Shown: positions 9,838-19,704, numbered from the stretch's first letter. The stretch: DNA of 64,000 nt from Clostridium tertium (GCF_017873245.1 NZ_JAGGJY010000012.1:62001-126000); one strand, 5' to 3'. The notes: generated from the letters alone by a model not told the origin. Numbers and translations are program-made.

Positions 9838-10593
9838 TTGAATAAAGTTGATTTTAAAGGAAGCGTCGTTTTAAACCCTGTCCCTGTAGTTTTAATTACA
9901 TCTAGAAATAAATCAGGGAAAGATAATGTTTTTACAGTTGGATGGACTGGAACAATCTGTACAAAGCCTCCAATGCTTTCTATTTCCATTAGACCTGAAA
10001 GACTTTCTTATGAATACATATGTGAAACTATGGAATTTATTGTTAATATGCCCTCTTCTGAAATGGTTAAAGCTGTAGATTACTGTGGAGTTAAGCCGGG
10101 TAGAAAATTCGATAAAATAAAAGACATGGGATTTACAATGAAAGAAGGAACAAATGTTAATGTTGCCTATATAGATGAATGCCCTGTTACTATCGAATGT
10201 AAGGTTAAAGATATAATAAAATTAGGCACACATGATATGTTTATTGCAGAGGTTGTAGGCTCTCATATAAATAGTAACTTAATAGATGAAAAAGGAAAAA
10301 TCCATTTTGAAAAAGGTGATTTAATTTCATATTGTCATGGAGAATATTTTAAACTTCCTCAAAACTCTATTGGATCTTTTGGATTCTCCGTTTCAAAAAA
10401 AATTAAGGATTCTAAAAAACAGAAGGACAGTAAAATAAATAATAATAAAAAAATAGAAGAAAATTCTAAAAATAATTTCTTGAATAAAAATAATTCTCCT
10501 AAAAATAGTTCAAAATCAAATAGTAAAAAAAATTATATAAATAAATCAAAAAAAGCAAGTAATTCAATTAAATTTAAAAAGAAAAATAAATAA
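9838..10593 (+). CDS. Flavin reductase family protein with Lys/Asn-rich tail
   Basis: Residues 1-175 match the flavin-reductase-like / FMN-binding split-barrel family (conserved NPVPVVLITS and TVGWTGTICTKPPM near the N-terminus), which binds FMN and often serves redox chemistry or oxygen detoxification in anaerobes. The start is TTG at 9838, eight bases after AAAGGGGAG. The last 70 or so residues (about 180-251) are a low-complexity tail of Lys, Asn and Ser, not part of the fold. It is probably a disordered basic extension that could bind nucleic acid or acidic surfaces. The substrate is unknown. Monocistronic. Confidence 0.82.
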   Translation: MNKVDFKGSVVLNPVPVVLITSRNKSGKDNVFTVGWTGTICTKPPMLSISIRPERLSYEYICETMEFIVNMPSSEMVKAVDYCGVKPGRKFDKIKDMGFTMKEGTNVNVAYIDECPVTIECKVKDIIKLGTHDMFIAEVVGSHINSNLIDEKGKIHFEKGDLISYCHGEYFKLPQNSIGSFGFSVSKKIKDSKKQKDSKINNNKKIEENSKNNFLNKNNSPKNSSKSNSKKNYINKSKKASNSIKFKKKNK

Positions 10594-10679
10594 TCTCTAA
10601 ATATATTATGGAATATATTTTTTGGATAAATTTACATACAAATTTGTTTTAATAAATGCTTATTATTCCAATAGATTCC

Positions 10680-10708
10680 TTGACTTTAAGTAAAAATCTA
10701 TCTATACT
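10680..10708 (+). promoter_or_regulatory. Promoter of the PrmA-like gene
   Basis: TTGACT (10680-10685), a 17-base spacer and TATACT (10703-10708), about 40 bases before the start codon. Confidence 0.65.
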
Positions 10709-10747
10709 CAATAATGTTACAATGAATTAGATTTGGGGGATTAAGCC

Positions 10748-11617
10748 ATGTTTATATTAACATACACTATTAAATATGAAGAACTAGATGAGAAAATTGA
10801 AAAATTACAAATTAATGATATCTTCAATGTATTTTATGAAAGTCCTTTAGAAATTACTACTGATGAGTATGGATATGGTTATCTAGAAAAATCAGTTTCT
10901 ACTATCGATATTAAAGTTGCTTATGAGCTAGATAAAGATAACTTATCTTCATTTAAAGATACTGTTTCTTCTATTTTAGAGACAGATTGTATAAATATTG
11001 AAGAAGTAAATTATGATTATGAAAATTATGACTTTCCTATGGTACATATAAATGATAACTGGGTTTTAGCTTCCCCTGATGAAGTTATAAATGATAAAAA
11101 TACGCATAAAATTTCTTTTATTTCTCAAGGTGCATTTGGTACTGGATTGCATGAAACAACAAGAGACTTATTAAATGTTATTTTAACTGAAATTGATTTA
11201 TGCAATAAATCAGTACTAGATATAGGCACTGGATCAGGAATTTTATCAGTTGCATCTGCTATTATAGGTGCATCAAAGGTTACTGCTTTAGATATAAGAG
11301 ATGTAAGAGAAGAAGTTGAATTAAATGCTTCATTAAATGGATTATATAATATTGAAGTTTTAGTTGGCAATGCATTAAATGAAGAAGTTAAAATAGATGA
11401 TAAATATGATTGGATTTATATAAATATAGGTGGAGAAGAAACTGAATTGTTTATGTACTTTATAAAAGAACATTTATTATCCAATGGAAAACTTCTTGTA
11501 TCTGGACTTGTAGAATGGAGCTTTGATAAAGTTAAATCTATAGTTGAAAGTCATGGATTTAAACTTGAAACAAAATATCAAACTAATGAATGGATAACTG
11601 CCACCTTCAATTCATAA
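10748..11617 (+). CDS. PrmA-like class I SAM-dependent methyltransferase
   Basis: A 289-residue protein of the ribosomal protein L11 methyltransferase family. It has a PrmA-type N-terminal region with poor conservation, then a Rossmann methyltransferase domain with the SAM-binding loop VLDIGTGSGILS (about residue 158) and the acidic loop ALDIRD. The catalytic-loop region reads NIGGEE rather than the usual asparagine-isoleucine-leucine-alanine, so substrate identity is open: it may modify L11 or another protein. GGGGGATTAAGCC precedes the ATG. A good promoter and a terminator bracket it as a single gene, away from dnaJ where prmA often sits. Confidence 0.75.
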   Translation: MFILTYTIKYEELDEKIEKLQINDIFNVFYESPLEITTDEYGYGYLEKSVSTIDIKVAYELDKDNLSSFKDTVSSILETDCINIEEVNYDYENYDFPMVHINDNWVLASPDEVINDKNTHKISFISQGAFGTGLHETTRDLLNVILTEIDLCNKSVLDIGTGSGILSVASAIIGASKVTALDIRDVREEVELNASLNGLYNIEVLVGNALNEEVKIDDKYDWIYINIGGEETELFMYFIKEHLLSNGKLLVSGLVEWSFDKVKSIVESHGFKLETKYQTNEWITATFNS

Positions 11618-11639
11618 TTGATAATGTATAATTAATGCT

Positions 11640-11671
11640 AAAAAAGACTTACCTTTCGATAAGTCTTTTTT
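11640..11671. terminator. Bidirectional terminator
   Basis: 12-base arms (11640-11651, 11660-11671) with an A-run on one side and a T-run on the other, between convergent genes. Confidence 0.85.
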
Positions 11672-11677
11672 TACTTC

Positions 11678-12226
11678 TTATTTTTCATGAAGGTATTTAT
11701 ATATGTTATAATTTGCTTTAACTTTATCTACATACTTCTTTGTTTCCGGAAATGGTATATAATCTAAATTTTCACCATCTTGTGAATACTCTTCATCACT
11801 TAGCCATTTATTAACATTTCCACTTCCACCATTATAAGCTGCTAATATCAAATCTAAATTTTCATTAAATTCATTTTCTAAGTTTTTTAAATACCAACAT
11901 CCCATTTTTATATTTAACTCTGGATCAAAAAGCATAGATGGTATAAAATAATTTATTCCAATTTCTTTTGCTGCCCATTCTCCTGTTGTATCCATAATCT
12001 GCATTAGTCCTTTGGCATCTCTCTTTGAAACAGCTTCCTTATTAAAATTACTTTCTGTCTTAATAACTGCTAATACAAGATACGGATCTACTTCATATTC
12101 CTCACTATACTTATTTATATAATCAGCATATTTGTATGGATACACATAGTTCTTCATTACTAATGTTATTCCAATATAAGCAATAAATACTGTAATTAGA
12201 ATAGTCAAGATACGTTTAAACTTCAT
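11678..12226 (-). CDS. Membrane-anchored lytic transglycosylase (SLT domain)
   Basis: A 182-residue protein with an N-terminal membrane anchor (residues 6-25) and a soluble lytic transglycosylase fold. The catalytic Glu is in IKTESNFN (about residue 57), followed by GLMQIM and LAAYNGG, the family signatures. It cleaves peptidoglycan glycan strands with formation of 1,6-anhydro-MurNAc at the outer face of the membrane. GGGAG lies seven bases before the ATG. It is the last gene of a polA-coaE-slt cluster, 14 bases after coaE. Confidence 0.92.
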   Translation of the reverse strand: MKFKRILTILITVFIAYIGITLVMKNYVYPYKYADYINKYSEEYEVDPYLVLAVIKTESNFNKEAVSKRDAKGLMQIMDTTGEWAAKEIGINYFIPSMLFDPELNIKMGCWYLKNLENEFNENLDLILAAYNGGSGNVNKWLSDEEYSQDGENLDYIPFPETKKYVDKVKANYNIYKYLHEK

Positions 12227-12240
12227 TGCTTTCTCCCTAC

Positions 12241-12840
12241 TTATTTAATTACCTTTAAAAAATCCACTACCTTATCAACTTGATTCTTAGTTTTTAATAA
12301 GTCACCATTATTATCAATAATAATATGTGCATACTCTTTTTTCTTATCTAGCGATATTTGTGCATTTAACCTATTTACAGCTTCATCTCTAGATAATCTG
12401 TCTCTATTTTTTAATCTCATTATCTGAGTGTTATTATCTACCCATACTACAATTATATAATCCATATAATCATTAAGGTTATTTTCTATCAAAGTTGGAG
12501 CATCTAATATAACAATTGACTCTCCACTTTTTTCGTACTTATCTAGCTCTTCAAAAATTTCATCTTTTATATATGGAATAATTATCTCTTCATATTTTTT
12601 TCTCTGTTTTGGAAATCTAAAAATATGATTTCCAAATTCTCTTCTTCTAAATTCCCCTCTCCAATCGAAAAAACCTGATCCAAATTCTATTTTTATCTTA
12701 TCTAGAATTTCAGGGTATTTAATAAGGACATCTCTAGAGATTGTATCTGCATCTATTATTTTAAATCCTTCTTCTCTAAGCATTCTTGACACAGTGCTTT
12801 TGCCAGAACCAATTCCTCCTGTTAACCCTATCTTAATCAT
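12241..12840 (-). CDS. coaE: Dephospho-CoA kinase
   Basis: 199 residues. CoaE carries out the last step of coenzyme A synthesis, phosphorylating the 3'-hydroxyl of dephospho-CoA. The P-loop GGIGSGKST (residues 8-16), the following D-A-D motif (IIDADTISRD) and the lid region are all present. AAGGGGG lies about 12 bases before the ATG. It sits 16 bases after polA and 14 bases before the transglycosylase gene, a neighbourhood common in clostridia. Confidence 0.96.
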   Translation of the reverse strand: MIKIGLTGGIGSGKSTVSRMLREEGFKIIDADTISRDVLIKYPEILDKIKIEFGSGFFDWRGEFRRREFGNHIFRFPKQRKKYEEIIIPYIKDEIFEELDKYEKSGESIVILDAPTLIENNLNDYMDYIIVVWVDNNTQIMRLKNRDRLSRDEAVNRLNAQISLDKKKEYAHIIIDNNGDLLKTKNQVDKVVDFLKVIK

Positions 12841-12856
12841 TTTCAGTTAAGCCCCC

Positions 12857-15469
12857 TTATTTAGCCTCATACCATGTTTTACCCATATTAGTATCTACTT
12901 CAAGAGGTACTTTCATATCTAAAACTTTTTCCATTTCCTCTTTAACTATTTGTTTTACCTCTTCAAGTTCATTTTCTTTAACATTCAATATAAGCTCATC
13001 ATGCACTTGTAAAATCATTGTACTTTTTAGCTCTTTTTCCTTTAATTTATTATAAACATTAACCATAGCTAACTTAATTATGTCAGCTGCACTTCCTTGA
13101 ATAGGAGCGTTCATAGCCAATCTTTCCCCTAATGCTTTCACTATTCTATTAGAAGATTTAATTTCTGGTATAAATCTTCTTCTATTTAAAATAGTTAATA
13201 CATATCCATTTTCTTTTGCTTCTTGCATTACACTATCTAAATATCCCTTTATCTTAGGATATCTTTCGAAATAAATCTCCATATATTCAGAAGCTTCTTT
13301 TTTAGTTATGTGTAAATCCTGTGAAAGACTAAAATCACTTATTCCATAAACTATTCCAAAGTTTACAGCCTTAGCCCTACTTCTCATTAGTGATGTAACA
13401 TCCTCTATTGGCACTTTAAATACTTCAGATGCAGTTTTAGTGTGTATATCACTATGATGCTTAAATGCATCTATCATATTTTCATCATTTGACATATGAG
13501 CAAGAACCCTTAATTCTATTTGTGAATAGTCACAAGATAATAAAATGTCACCTTCTTCATCGGGTATAAATACCTTTCTTATTTCTCTTCCCATTTCATA
13601 TTTTATAGGGATATTTTGAAGGTTAGGCTCTGTACTTGATAATCTTCCTGTAGTAGTTACTGTTTGATTAAAGCTTGAATGAATATGCCCATCACTATCT
13701 ATAACATTTTTTAATCCTTCCACATAAGTAGAATTAAGTTTTGTTATTTGTCTATAATAAGTTATCTTTGGTATTATTTCATGTTTATCTTGAAGTTTTT
13801 CTAAAACCTCAGCATTAGTTGAATAACCTGTTTTTGTCTTCTTAATTACAGGTAAATCTAATTTTTCAAAAAGTATTTTTCCTAATTGTTTTGGTGAATT
13901 TATGTTAAATTCCTCTTCTGCCAAATCAAATATTTCTTTTTCTGTTCTAGTAATCTCTTCTTTAAATTTTATTGCTAAGTCATCTAGCATATTTTTATTT
14001 ATATTGAATCCTAAAGCTTCCATAGAAGAAAGAACAAATATTAATGGATGTTCAACTTTATAATAAAGTTCTTCCATTTTTTCCTCCTCTATTTTCTTCT
14101 TTAATAATTCATATATATCTCTTAGTTTAAAGTTTACCTTTCCTTCTAAGATTTCACCTTCGCCAGTAATATCTTCACCTAGATACTCATTTATTAATGT
14201 TAATAAATCATATGATGATCTAGCTGAATCTATTAAATAAGCTGCTATAGCAGTATCAAATTCAAATGTCTTTATTGATATGTCCAGCTTATTTAACACT
14301 GTAACTAATGACTTTCCATCATGAATTATTTTAGTTAATTCTTCATTTTCCATGATTGCCTTTAAAGCTAAATTTGCTTCATCTTTGTTAACACTATAAA
14401 TATTCTTAAAATTAATTAAATATACTTTATCTTCATTAGATAAATATATTTTACTTAGTTCTATTTCTGAGTATTTTGTACTATTTATAACATCATATGT
14501 TATATAACACACCTTATCTAATGACTTTGATAAATTAAGCAATTCCTCTAAATTATCTATAGTAATCAAATTTAAAGATTCTTCAGTTACTTCTAAATCT
14601 TTATCTGATTTAGGAAGTTTATCGAACATGGACTTCATTTGCAACTTAAAGAATAGCTTCCTTAATCCTTCTTTATCATATGATTCTTGACTTTTTATCT
14701 CATCTAAGTCAAATTCAATAGGTACTTCAGTTATTATAGTTGCTAGCTTTTTACTAAAAATAGCTTGTTCTCTAAAATTCTCTAGATTTTCTTTTAACTT
14801 TTTCCCACTAATATTATCTATATTATTTAATACTTCTTCTACAGAACCATAAGTTTGAATTAATTTATAAGCTGTCTTTTCTCCAACTCCAGGAACTCCA
14901 GGTATATTATCTGACTTATCTCCCATAAGACCTTTTACGTCTATAAACTGAGTTGGTGTTACTCCAAATTCTTCAACAAAAGTTTTATGATCATATACTG
15001 CTGTTTCAGTAACTCCTTTTTTTGTTATAACTACATTTATGTTATCTGATGCTAATTGTAGAGCATCCCTATCTCCAGTTACTACATAAACTTCAATATT
15101 ATTTTTTTCTGCATACTTGGCTAAAGAACCTATTATATCATCTGCTTCAAATCCATCAATTTCATATTTACTTATAGATAATAAATCTAAAAGTTCCTTT
15201 ACTATAGGAAATTGCTCTGCAAGTTCAGGTGGCATTTTCTTTCTGCCTGCTTTATAATCTTCATATTCTTTATGCCTAAAAGTTGGTCCCTTTCTATCAA
15301 AAGCTGCAACTATATAATCTGGTTTTAACTCTTCCTTCATTTTAAATAACATATTTGTAAATCCATAAACTGCATTTGTATGAATTCCATCACTAGTTGT
15401 TAACTCTGGAATAGCATAAAATGCTCTATTTAGAAGTGAGTTAGAATCTAATATCAATAATCTTTCCAT
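12857..15469 (-). CDS. polA: DNA polymerase I
   Basis: 870 residues starting at the ATG at 15469, which has GGAGG five bases upstream; the open frame itself extends to 15481. Domains: a 5'-3' exonuclease (residues 1-290; MERLLILDSNS, GDKSDNIPG), a degenerate 3'-5' exonuclease-like region (about 300-480) where the first acidic motif reads YDVINST, so proofreading is probably lost as in many Gram-positive Pol I enzymes, and the polymerase domain with motif A (DYSQIELRVLAH), motif B (RSRAKAVNFGIVYG) and motif C (LQVHDEL). It acts in Okazaki fragment processing and repair. First gene of the polA-coaE-slt unit. Confidence 0.97.
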   Translation of the reverse strand: MERLLILDSNSLLNRAFYAIPELTTSDGIHTNAVYGFTNMLFKMKEELKPDYIVAAFDRKGPTFRHKEYEDYKAGRKKMPPELAEQFPIVKELLDLLSISKYEIDGFEADDIIGSLAKYAEKNNIEVYVVTGDRDALQLASDNINVVITKKGVTETAVYDHKTFVEEFGVTPTQFIDVKGLMGDKSDNIPGVPGVGEKTAYKLIQTYGSVEEVLNNIDNISGKKLKENLENFREQAIFSKKLATIITEVPIEFDLDEIKSQESYDKEGLRKLFFKLQMKSMFDKLPKSDKDLEVTEESLNLITIDNLEELLNLSKSLDKVCYITYDVINSTKYSEIELSKIYLSNEDKVYLINFKNIYSVNKDEANLALKAIMENEELTKIIHDGKSLVTVLNKLDISIKTFEFDTAIAAYLIDSARSSYDLLTLINEYLGEDITGEGEILEGKVNFKLRDIYELLKKKIEEEKMEELYYKVEHPLIFVLSSMEALGFNINKNMLDDLAIKFKEEITRTEKEIFDLAEEEFNINSPKQLGKILFEKLDLPVIKKTKTGYSTNAEVLEKLQDKHEIIPKITYYRQITKLNSTYVEGLKNVIDSDGHIHSSFNQTVTTTGRLSSTEPNLQNIPIKYEMGREIRKVFIPDEEGDILLSCDYSQIELRVLAHMSNDENMIDAFKHHSDIHTKTASEVFKVPIEDVTSLMRSRAKAVNFGIVYGISDFSLSQDLHITKKEASEYMEIYFERYPKIKGYLDSVMQEAKENGYVLTILNRRRFIPEIKSSNRIVKALGERLAMNAPIQGSAADIIKLAMVNVYNKLKEKELKSTMILQVHDELILNVKENELEEVKQIVKEEMEKVLDMKVPLEVDTNMGKTWYEAK

Positions 15470-15482
15470 ATCTTCCTCCAAA

Positions 15483-15525
15483 TTAAGGTGTTAACTCCTT
15501 AAATTTATGTTTATTATAAATTATA
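15483..15525 (-). promoter_or_regulatory. polA: polA -10 box and near-palindromic leader
   Basis: On the minus strand TATAAT (15525-15520) should start a transcript near 15513. Within the 44-base leader lies a 20-base near-perfect palindrome (15483-15502, TTAAGG-GTTAAC-CCTTAA core). It contains an internal AAGGAG that is not the polA ribosome binding site. It could be an operator or a hairpin; no good -35 is visible. Confidence 0.35.
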
Positions 15526-15597
15526 CTATTTTTATAATAACAAATCATTACATTTTAATTAATATATCTATTTGAATTAAAATCTATATTTAAAATA

Positions 15598-16515
15598 TTA
15601 GAAAATACTTAAGTCTAATTCTTCTGATAAATCTTTAATTACATGTAATCCTGATATACTATTTCCTTTCTCATCTAATGATGGTCCATAGATACCTATT
15701 CCATATTTCCTTGGAACAGTGGCAAGGATTCCTCCTCCTACCCCTGATTTTGCTGGAATTCCAACATGAACTGCAAACTCACCAGATGCATCGTACATTC
15801 CACAAGTAACCATAATAGTTTTTACTATTCTACATACCTCTCTTGACATAACTCTTTCATTCTTCCAAGGAATAACTCCATCATTAGCAAGAACTGATCC
15901 AAACCTAGCTAAATCTCTTGCGGATACTTCTATTGAGCATTGCTTAAAATACAAATCTAATATTTCCTCTACATCACCATCTAATATACCACTACTCTTC
16001 ATAAAATATGCTAAAGCTCTATTCCTATTTCCTGTTTCCTTTTCTGATAAATATACTCTTTCATTTACTGATATACTTTCATTATTTGTAACAAGTCTTA
16101 TAAAATCTAATATTTTTTGAAACTTTTCATTAACATCTTTACCATCTATTAATGATGTTGTAACTATAGCTCCAGCATTTATCATAGGATTATAAGGTCT
16201 TCCTGTGTCTCTAACCTCAAGGTTTACTATTGAATTAAATCCCATTCCAGTTGGCTCTACATTAACTTTCTTAAAGACATTCTGTCTTCCATTATCTCTA
16301 AGTGCTAAAATTAATGTAACAACTTTTGATATGCTTTGAATAGTAAATTTCTTGTCACATTCTCCTGAATAATATTCCTTTCCATTTAAATCAACTACAC
16401 ATATTCCTAAATCATCAGGATTTGCCTCTGACAATGCTGGAATATATGATGCGAGTTTACCATCACTTCCATATTTTCTGTTTTTATCAACTAATGTATC
16501 TAACAAATTAAACAT
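15598..16515 (-). CDS. glsA: Glutaminase A
   Basis: 305 residues of the serine-dependent beta-lactamase-like glutaminase family, converting glutamine to glutamate and ammonia. The catalytic S-x-x-K is Ser61-Ile-Ser-Lys64. Downstream are the conserved Tyr/Asn segments (RPYNPMINAGAI) and the glycine-rich KSGVGGGILA. No STAS or ankyrin extension, so the short bacterial form. GAGGTG lies six bases before the ATG. It stands alone between polA and the divergent aminopeptidase. In gut clostridia such glutaminases may also aid acid resistance (general knowledge, not shown here). Confidence 0.95.
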   Translation of the reverse strand: MFNLLDTLVDKNRKYGSDGKLASYIPALSEANPDDLGICVVDLNGKEYYSGECDKKFTIQSISKVVTLILALRDNGRQNVFKKVNVEPTGMGFNSIVNLEVRDTGRPYNPMINAGAIVTTSLIDGKDVNEKFQKILDFIRLVTNNESISVNERVYLSEKETGNRNRALAYFMKSSGILDGDVEEILDLYFKQCSIEVSARDLARFGSVLANDGVIPWKNERVMSREVCRIVKTIMVTCGMYDASGEFAVHVGIPAKSGVGGGILATVPRKYGIGIYGPSLDEKGNSISGLHVIKDLSEELDLSIF

Positions 16516-16697
16516 TTATATCACCTCATGCTATCTTTTGTTTTATGTTAAATTATTTTGCCCCATATCTAAGTATTTCTATTATATTAATAATTATTAT
16601 TATACACAAGGGAATTTATACCTCTATATTTTTAACTAGACTATTTTACTATATTATGTAAAAATAAATAATATAAATAATAAATCGAGGTGATTTC

Positions 16698-17930
16698 ATG
16701 GATATGAAAAATATGTTATTAAAGTATGCAACATTAGCTGTAAAAAAAGGTGTTAATTTACAAAAAGATCAGGTTTTACTTGTTAATTCACCAGTAGAAT
16801 GTATAGATTTTGCAAGGGCTATTGCAGAAGTTGCTTACAAAGAAGGCGCTAAAGAAGTTGTTGTTCATTATGGAGATCAAAAATTACAAAGACTTAAACT
16901 TGAATATGCATCAATGGATACATTAAAAGAAGTACCAAATTGGGTATCTGAATCATATAACTATTATGCTAGAGAAGGATGTGCAGTTATTTCAATTTCT
17001 GCTTCAGACCCAGATGCTTATAAAGATATTCCTATGGAAAAAATATCAACATTTCAAAAGCATCGTCAATTAGCTTTAAAGGAATACTATGATTATTCAA
17101 TGGCAAACAAGATACGTTGGACTGTAGTATCTGTTCCAACTGAGGCATGGGCATTAAAAGTATTTAAAAACTCTAACTCTGAAGAAGCTGTATCAAAGCT
17201 TTGGGATGTAATATTTAATGTAGTTAGATTAAATAATGATGATCCAATCAAAGCTTGGGAAGAGCATAACAATAATATAGATAAAAAATTAGAATTTTTA
17301 AATTCTAATAAGTTCCAAAAACTTCATTATAGAAATTCTAAAGGTACTGATTTAACTATAGAGCTTCCTAAAGATCATATTTGGCTTGGAGGATCAGAAA
17401 AATGCACTTCTGGTATAGAATTTAATGCTAATATGCCAACTGAAGAAGTTTATACTCTTCCTAAAAAGCATGGAATTAATGGAACTGTTACTTCATCAAA
17501 GCCTTTAAGCTATGGAGGAAACCTAATTAATAACTTTTCTCTAACATTTAAAGATGGAAAAGTTGTTGATTTCAATGCTGAGGAAGGATATGAATCATTA
17601 AAAGAATTATTAGCTAGTGATGAAGGTGCTCGTTATTTAGGAGAAGTTGCATTAGTTCCTTTCGATTCACCTATATCAAATTCTAATATAATTTTTTACA
17701 ATACATTATTTGATGAAAATGCAGCTTGCCATTTAGCATTTGGTAAAGCTTATCCAACTTGTATAATTAACGGAGAAAATCTAAGCACTGAAGAACTTGC
17801 TAATAAAGGCGCAAATGATTCAATAATCCATGTTGATTTTATGATTGGAACAGATGATTTAGACATAACAGGATATACTTATGATAACACTGAAATTAAA
17901 ATATTTAACTTAGGAAACTGGGCTTTTTAG
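16698..17930 (+). CDS. M29 family aminopeptidase (AmpS/AmpT-like)
   Basis: A 410-residue thermophilic-aminopeptidase family metalloenzyme, cytoplasmic, releasing N-terminal amino acids from peptides. Metal-ligand motifs are visible in order: Glu in MPTEEVYT, Glu in GEVALVP, His and Tyr in CHLAFGKAYP, and His-x-Asp in HVDFMIG. GAGGTG lies six bases before the ATG. Monocistronic, with no obvious terminator hairpin before the next promoter. Confidence 0.93.
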   Translation: MDMKNMLLKYATLAVKKGVNLQKDQVLLVNSPVECIDFARAIAEVAYKEGAKEVVVHYGDQKLQRLKLEYASMDTLKEVPNWVSESYNYYAREGCAVISISASDPDAYKDIPMEKISTFQKHRQLALKEYYDYSMANKIRWTVVSVPTEAWALKVFKNSNSEEAVSKLWDVIFNVVRLNNDDPIKAWEEHNNNIDKKLEFLNSNKFQKLHYRNSKGTDLTIELPKDHIWLGGSEKCTSGIEFNANMPTEEVYTLPKKHGINGTVTSSKPLSYGGNLINNFSLTFKDGKVVDFNAEEGYESLKELLASDEGARYLGEVALVPFDSPISNSNIIFYNTLFDENAACHLAFGKAYPTCIINGENLSTEELANKGANDSIIHVDFMIGTDDLDITGYTYDNTEIKIFNLGNWAF

Positions 17931-18012
17931 TTCTTCTTAATATTTCAAAACCTTTAATCATATATTAGTACATATTAAAGTATTTTACTTTATATATATT
18001 AATTACTTAAAT

Positions 18013-18041
18013 TTGTTTATACTATGAAAATATTGTATATA
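18013..18041 (+). promoter_or_regulatory. Promoter of the SDR gene
   Basis: TTGTTT (18013-18018), a 17-base spacer and TATATA (18036-18041), 25 bases before the first start codon. Confidence 0.5.
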
Positions 18042-18066
18042 CTATATCTATGGGAGGGGTTTTGTT

Positions 18067-19011
18067 ATGTTATTAAAGGAGGAAAAAATGGTTAAAGTTT
18101 TAGTATTAGGTGGAAGTGGATTTGTTTCTGAATCTCTTGCAACCTATTTAATTAATCGTGGCTATGATATTGATATTTTAACTAGAGGCTTAAGAAAGGT
18201 AAATTATTCAGGATACAAAGATCATATTATTTGTGATAGGAAAAATAAAGAAGCTCTAAAAAATGCTTTATCTAATAAGAAATATGATGTGATATTTGAT
18301 ATTTCCGCTTACTCAAAGGATGATGTTGAAATTTTATTTTCATGTATTAATCCATCTTCTTTAAAAAGATATATTTTCTGCTCATCTGCAGCAGTATATA
18401 TCCCAAGTGCTGAAAATATTAAGGAAGATGCTAATAAAGGAGAAAATTCTACTTGGGGTAGTTATGGATATAATAAATTGCAGGCTGAACATTATATAAA
18501 TGAATTAATAAAAAATAAAGGGTTACATGCAACAATATTTAGACCTAGCTATATTTATGGTGAAGGAAATGACTTATATAGAGAATGTTTTTTCTTTGAT
18601 AAAATAAAAAATGATGAGGTTATATTAGTTCCAGAAGATGATGTTAAAGTTCAATTTATTCATATTCAAGATTTAGTTAAGGCATTTGAATGTGCAATAT
18701 ATAATGATAATGATAATAGATCATATAATTTAACTAGCCCTGATTTATATTCTTGGGATGAAGTAATTAAATCCTGTGCATCTATTTTAAATAAAGAAGC
18801 TAAAATCAAAAAAATTCCTTTATCTAATTCAGAAGTTAGAAGTTACTTCCCTTTTAGAAGCACTAACTTTAATTTAAATATAATGGATCTTAGAGAAAAT
18901 GGATTCCATTTACCAGTTATATATTTAAAAGAAGGATTAGAAATGTCATATAAATGGTATCTTGATAAAAAGCCTTTTTACCAAGACTCTAAACTTGTGA
19001 AAGCATTATAG
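18067..19011 (+). CDS. NAD-dependent epimerase/dehydratase family protein
   Basis: An extended short-chain dehydrogenase of about 307-314 residues. The N-terminal Rossmann motif is LGGSGFVS, and the active-site Tyr-Lys pair is in YNKLQAE; a C-terminal substrate domain follows. The sugar or other substrate is unknown. Two starts look usable. ATG at 18067 has GGGAGGGG upstream, and ATG at 18088 has AAAGGAGG six bases upstream and begins MVKVLVLGG, the usual family N-terminus. I favour 18088 as the main start. Monocistronic, with its own promoter and terminator. Confidence 0.88.
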   Translation: MLLKEEKMVKVLVLGGSGFVSESLATYLINRGYDIDILTRGLRKVNYSGYKDHIICDRKNKEALKNALSNKKYDVIFDISAYSKDDVEILFSCINPSSLKRYIFCSSAAVYIPSAENIKEDANKGENSTWGSYGYNKLQAEHYINELIKNKGLHATIFRPSYIYGEGNDLYRECFFFDKIKNDEVILVPEDDVKVQFIHIQDLVKAFECAIYNDNDNRSYNLTSPDLYSWDEVIKSCASILNKEAKIKKIPLSNSEVRSYFPFRSTNFNLNIMDLRENGFHLPVIYLKEGLEMSYKWYLDKKPFYQDSKLVKAL

Positions 19012-19072
19012 TAAAAATAATTTATTTTATAACCATCATTTAATAGTTAATTTTAAGAGGTATTAAACAAAT

Positions 19073-19111
19073 AGCACCCAATAAGATACAGTTATTCTTA
19101 TTAGGTGCTTT
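19073..19111 (+). terminator. Terminator after the SDR gene
   Basis: 14-base arms (19073-19086, 19096-19109) with one mismatch, then TTTTAATTTATT. Confidence 0.7.
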
Positions 19112-19191
19112 TAATTTATTATTATAATTGTCATATAAATCAATATATTATTTTTATACCTAAGTATTTAATCTAGAACTTTTTATTCTAT

Positions 19192-19647
19192 TTAATTTTT
19201 AGAATTATTACTTCTTCCATCTCTTCTTTCTAATTCTTGTTCTAATACTTCCTTTATTCCTTCCATCTTAACTTTTAATTTTTTCTTTGCATTAAATTTT
19301 TGAAATAATAAGGTTAAAGACGATGTGAATCCCATCATTTCTTGTGTCTCACTTAATAATATCTCTGTAGAATTTGAATCTATTTCTTTAAATTCATATT
19401 TCGAAATATATTTATCATTACTTATTGTATTAGTCACTTCATATAACTTATTTTTTTCATATCCAGTTATACTAGTTTCCATTTCAATTTTTTGTTTTCC
19501 AACATGTTTTATTACTTTTTTATAACTTACTTCTGTTGGATTTTTATCATTAAATTTAGGCATTTCTTTTTTATTTAAATCAATAAAAACTTTAAATACT
19601 CTTTCTATTGGATAATTTAAATTTATACTTATATTATAATTACTCAT
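19192..19647 (-). CDS. DUF3284-like / SRPBCC-fold protein
   Basis: A 151-residue soluble protein. The START/polyketide-cyclase-like pattern (N-terminal beta strand with YPIERVFKVF, alternating strands, long C-terminal helix) resembles DUF3284 proteins of Firmicutes. The C-terminal 20 residues are charged (ERRDGRSNN). Function unknown; the fold usually binds a hydrophobic ligand. A purine-rich GGGG segment precedes the ATG. Monocistronic. Confidence 0.7.
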   Translation of the reverse strand: MSNYNISINLNYPIERVFKVFIDLNKKEMPKFNDKNPTEVSYKKVIKHVGKQKIEMETSITGYEKNKLYEVTNTISNDKYISKYEFKEIDSNSTEILLSETQEMMGFTSSLTLLFQKFNAKKKLKVKMEGIKEVLEQELERRDGRSNNSKN

Positions 19648-19704
19648 TAATAGTCCCCCTTATAACTTATATTCCTAATCTTATTATTACATCTTTTCGA
19701 ATAA

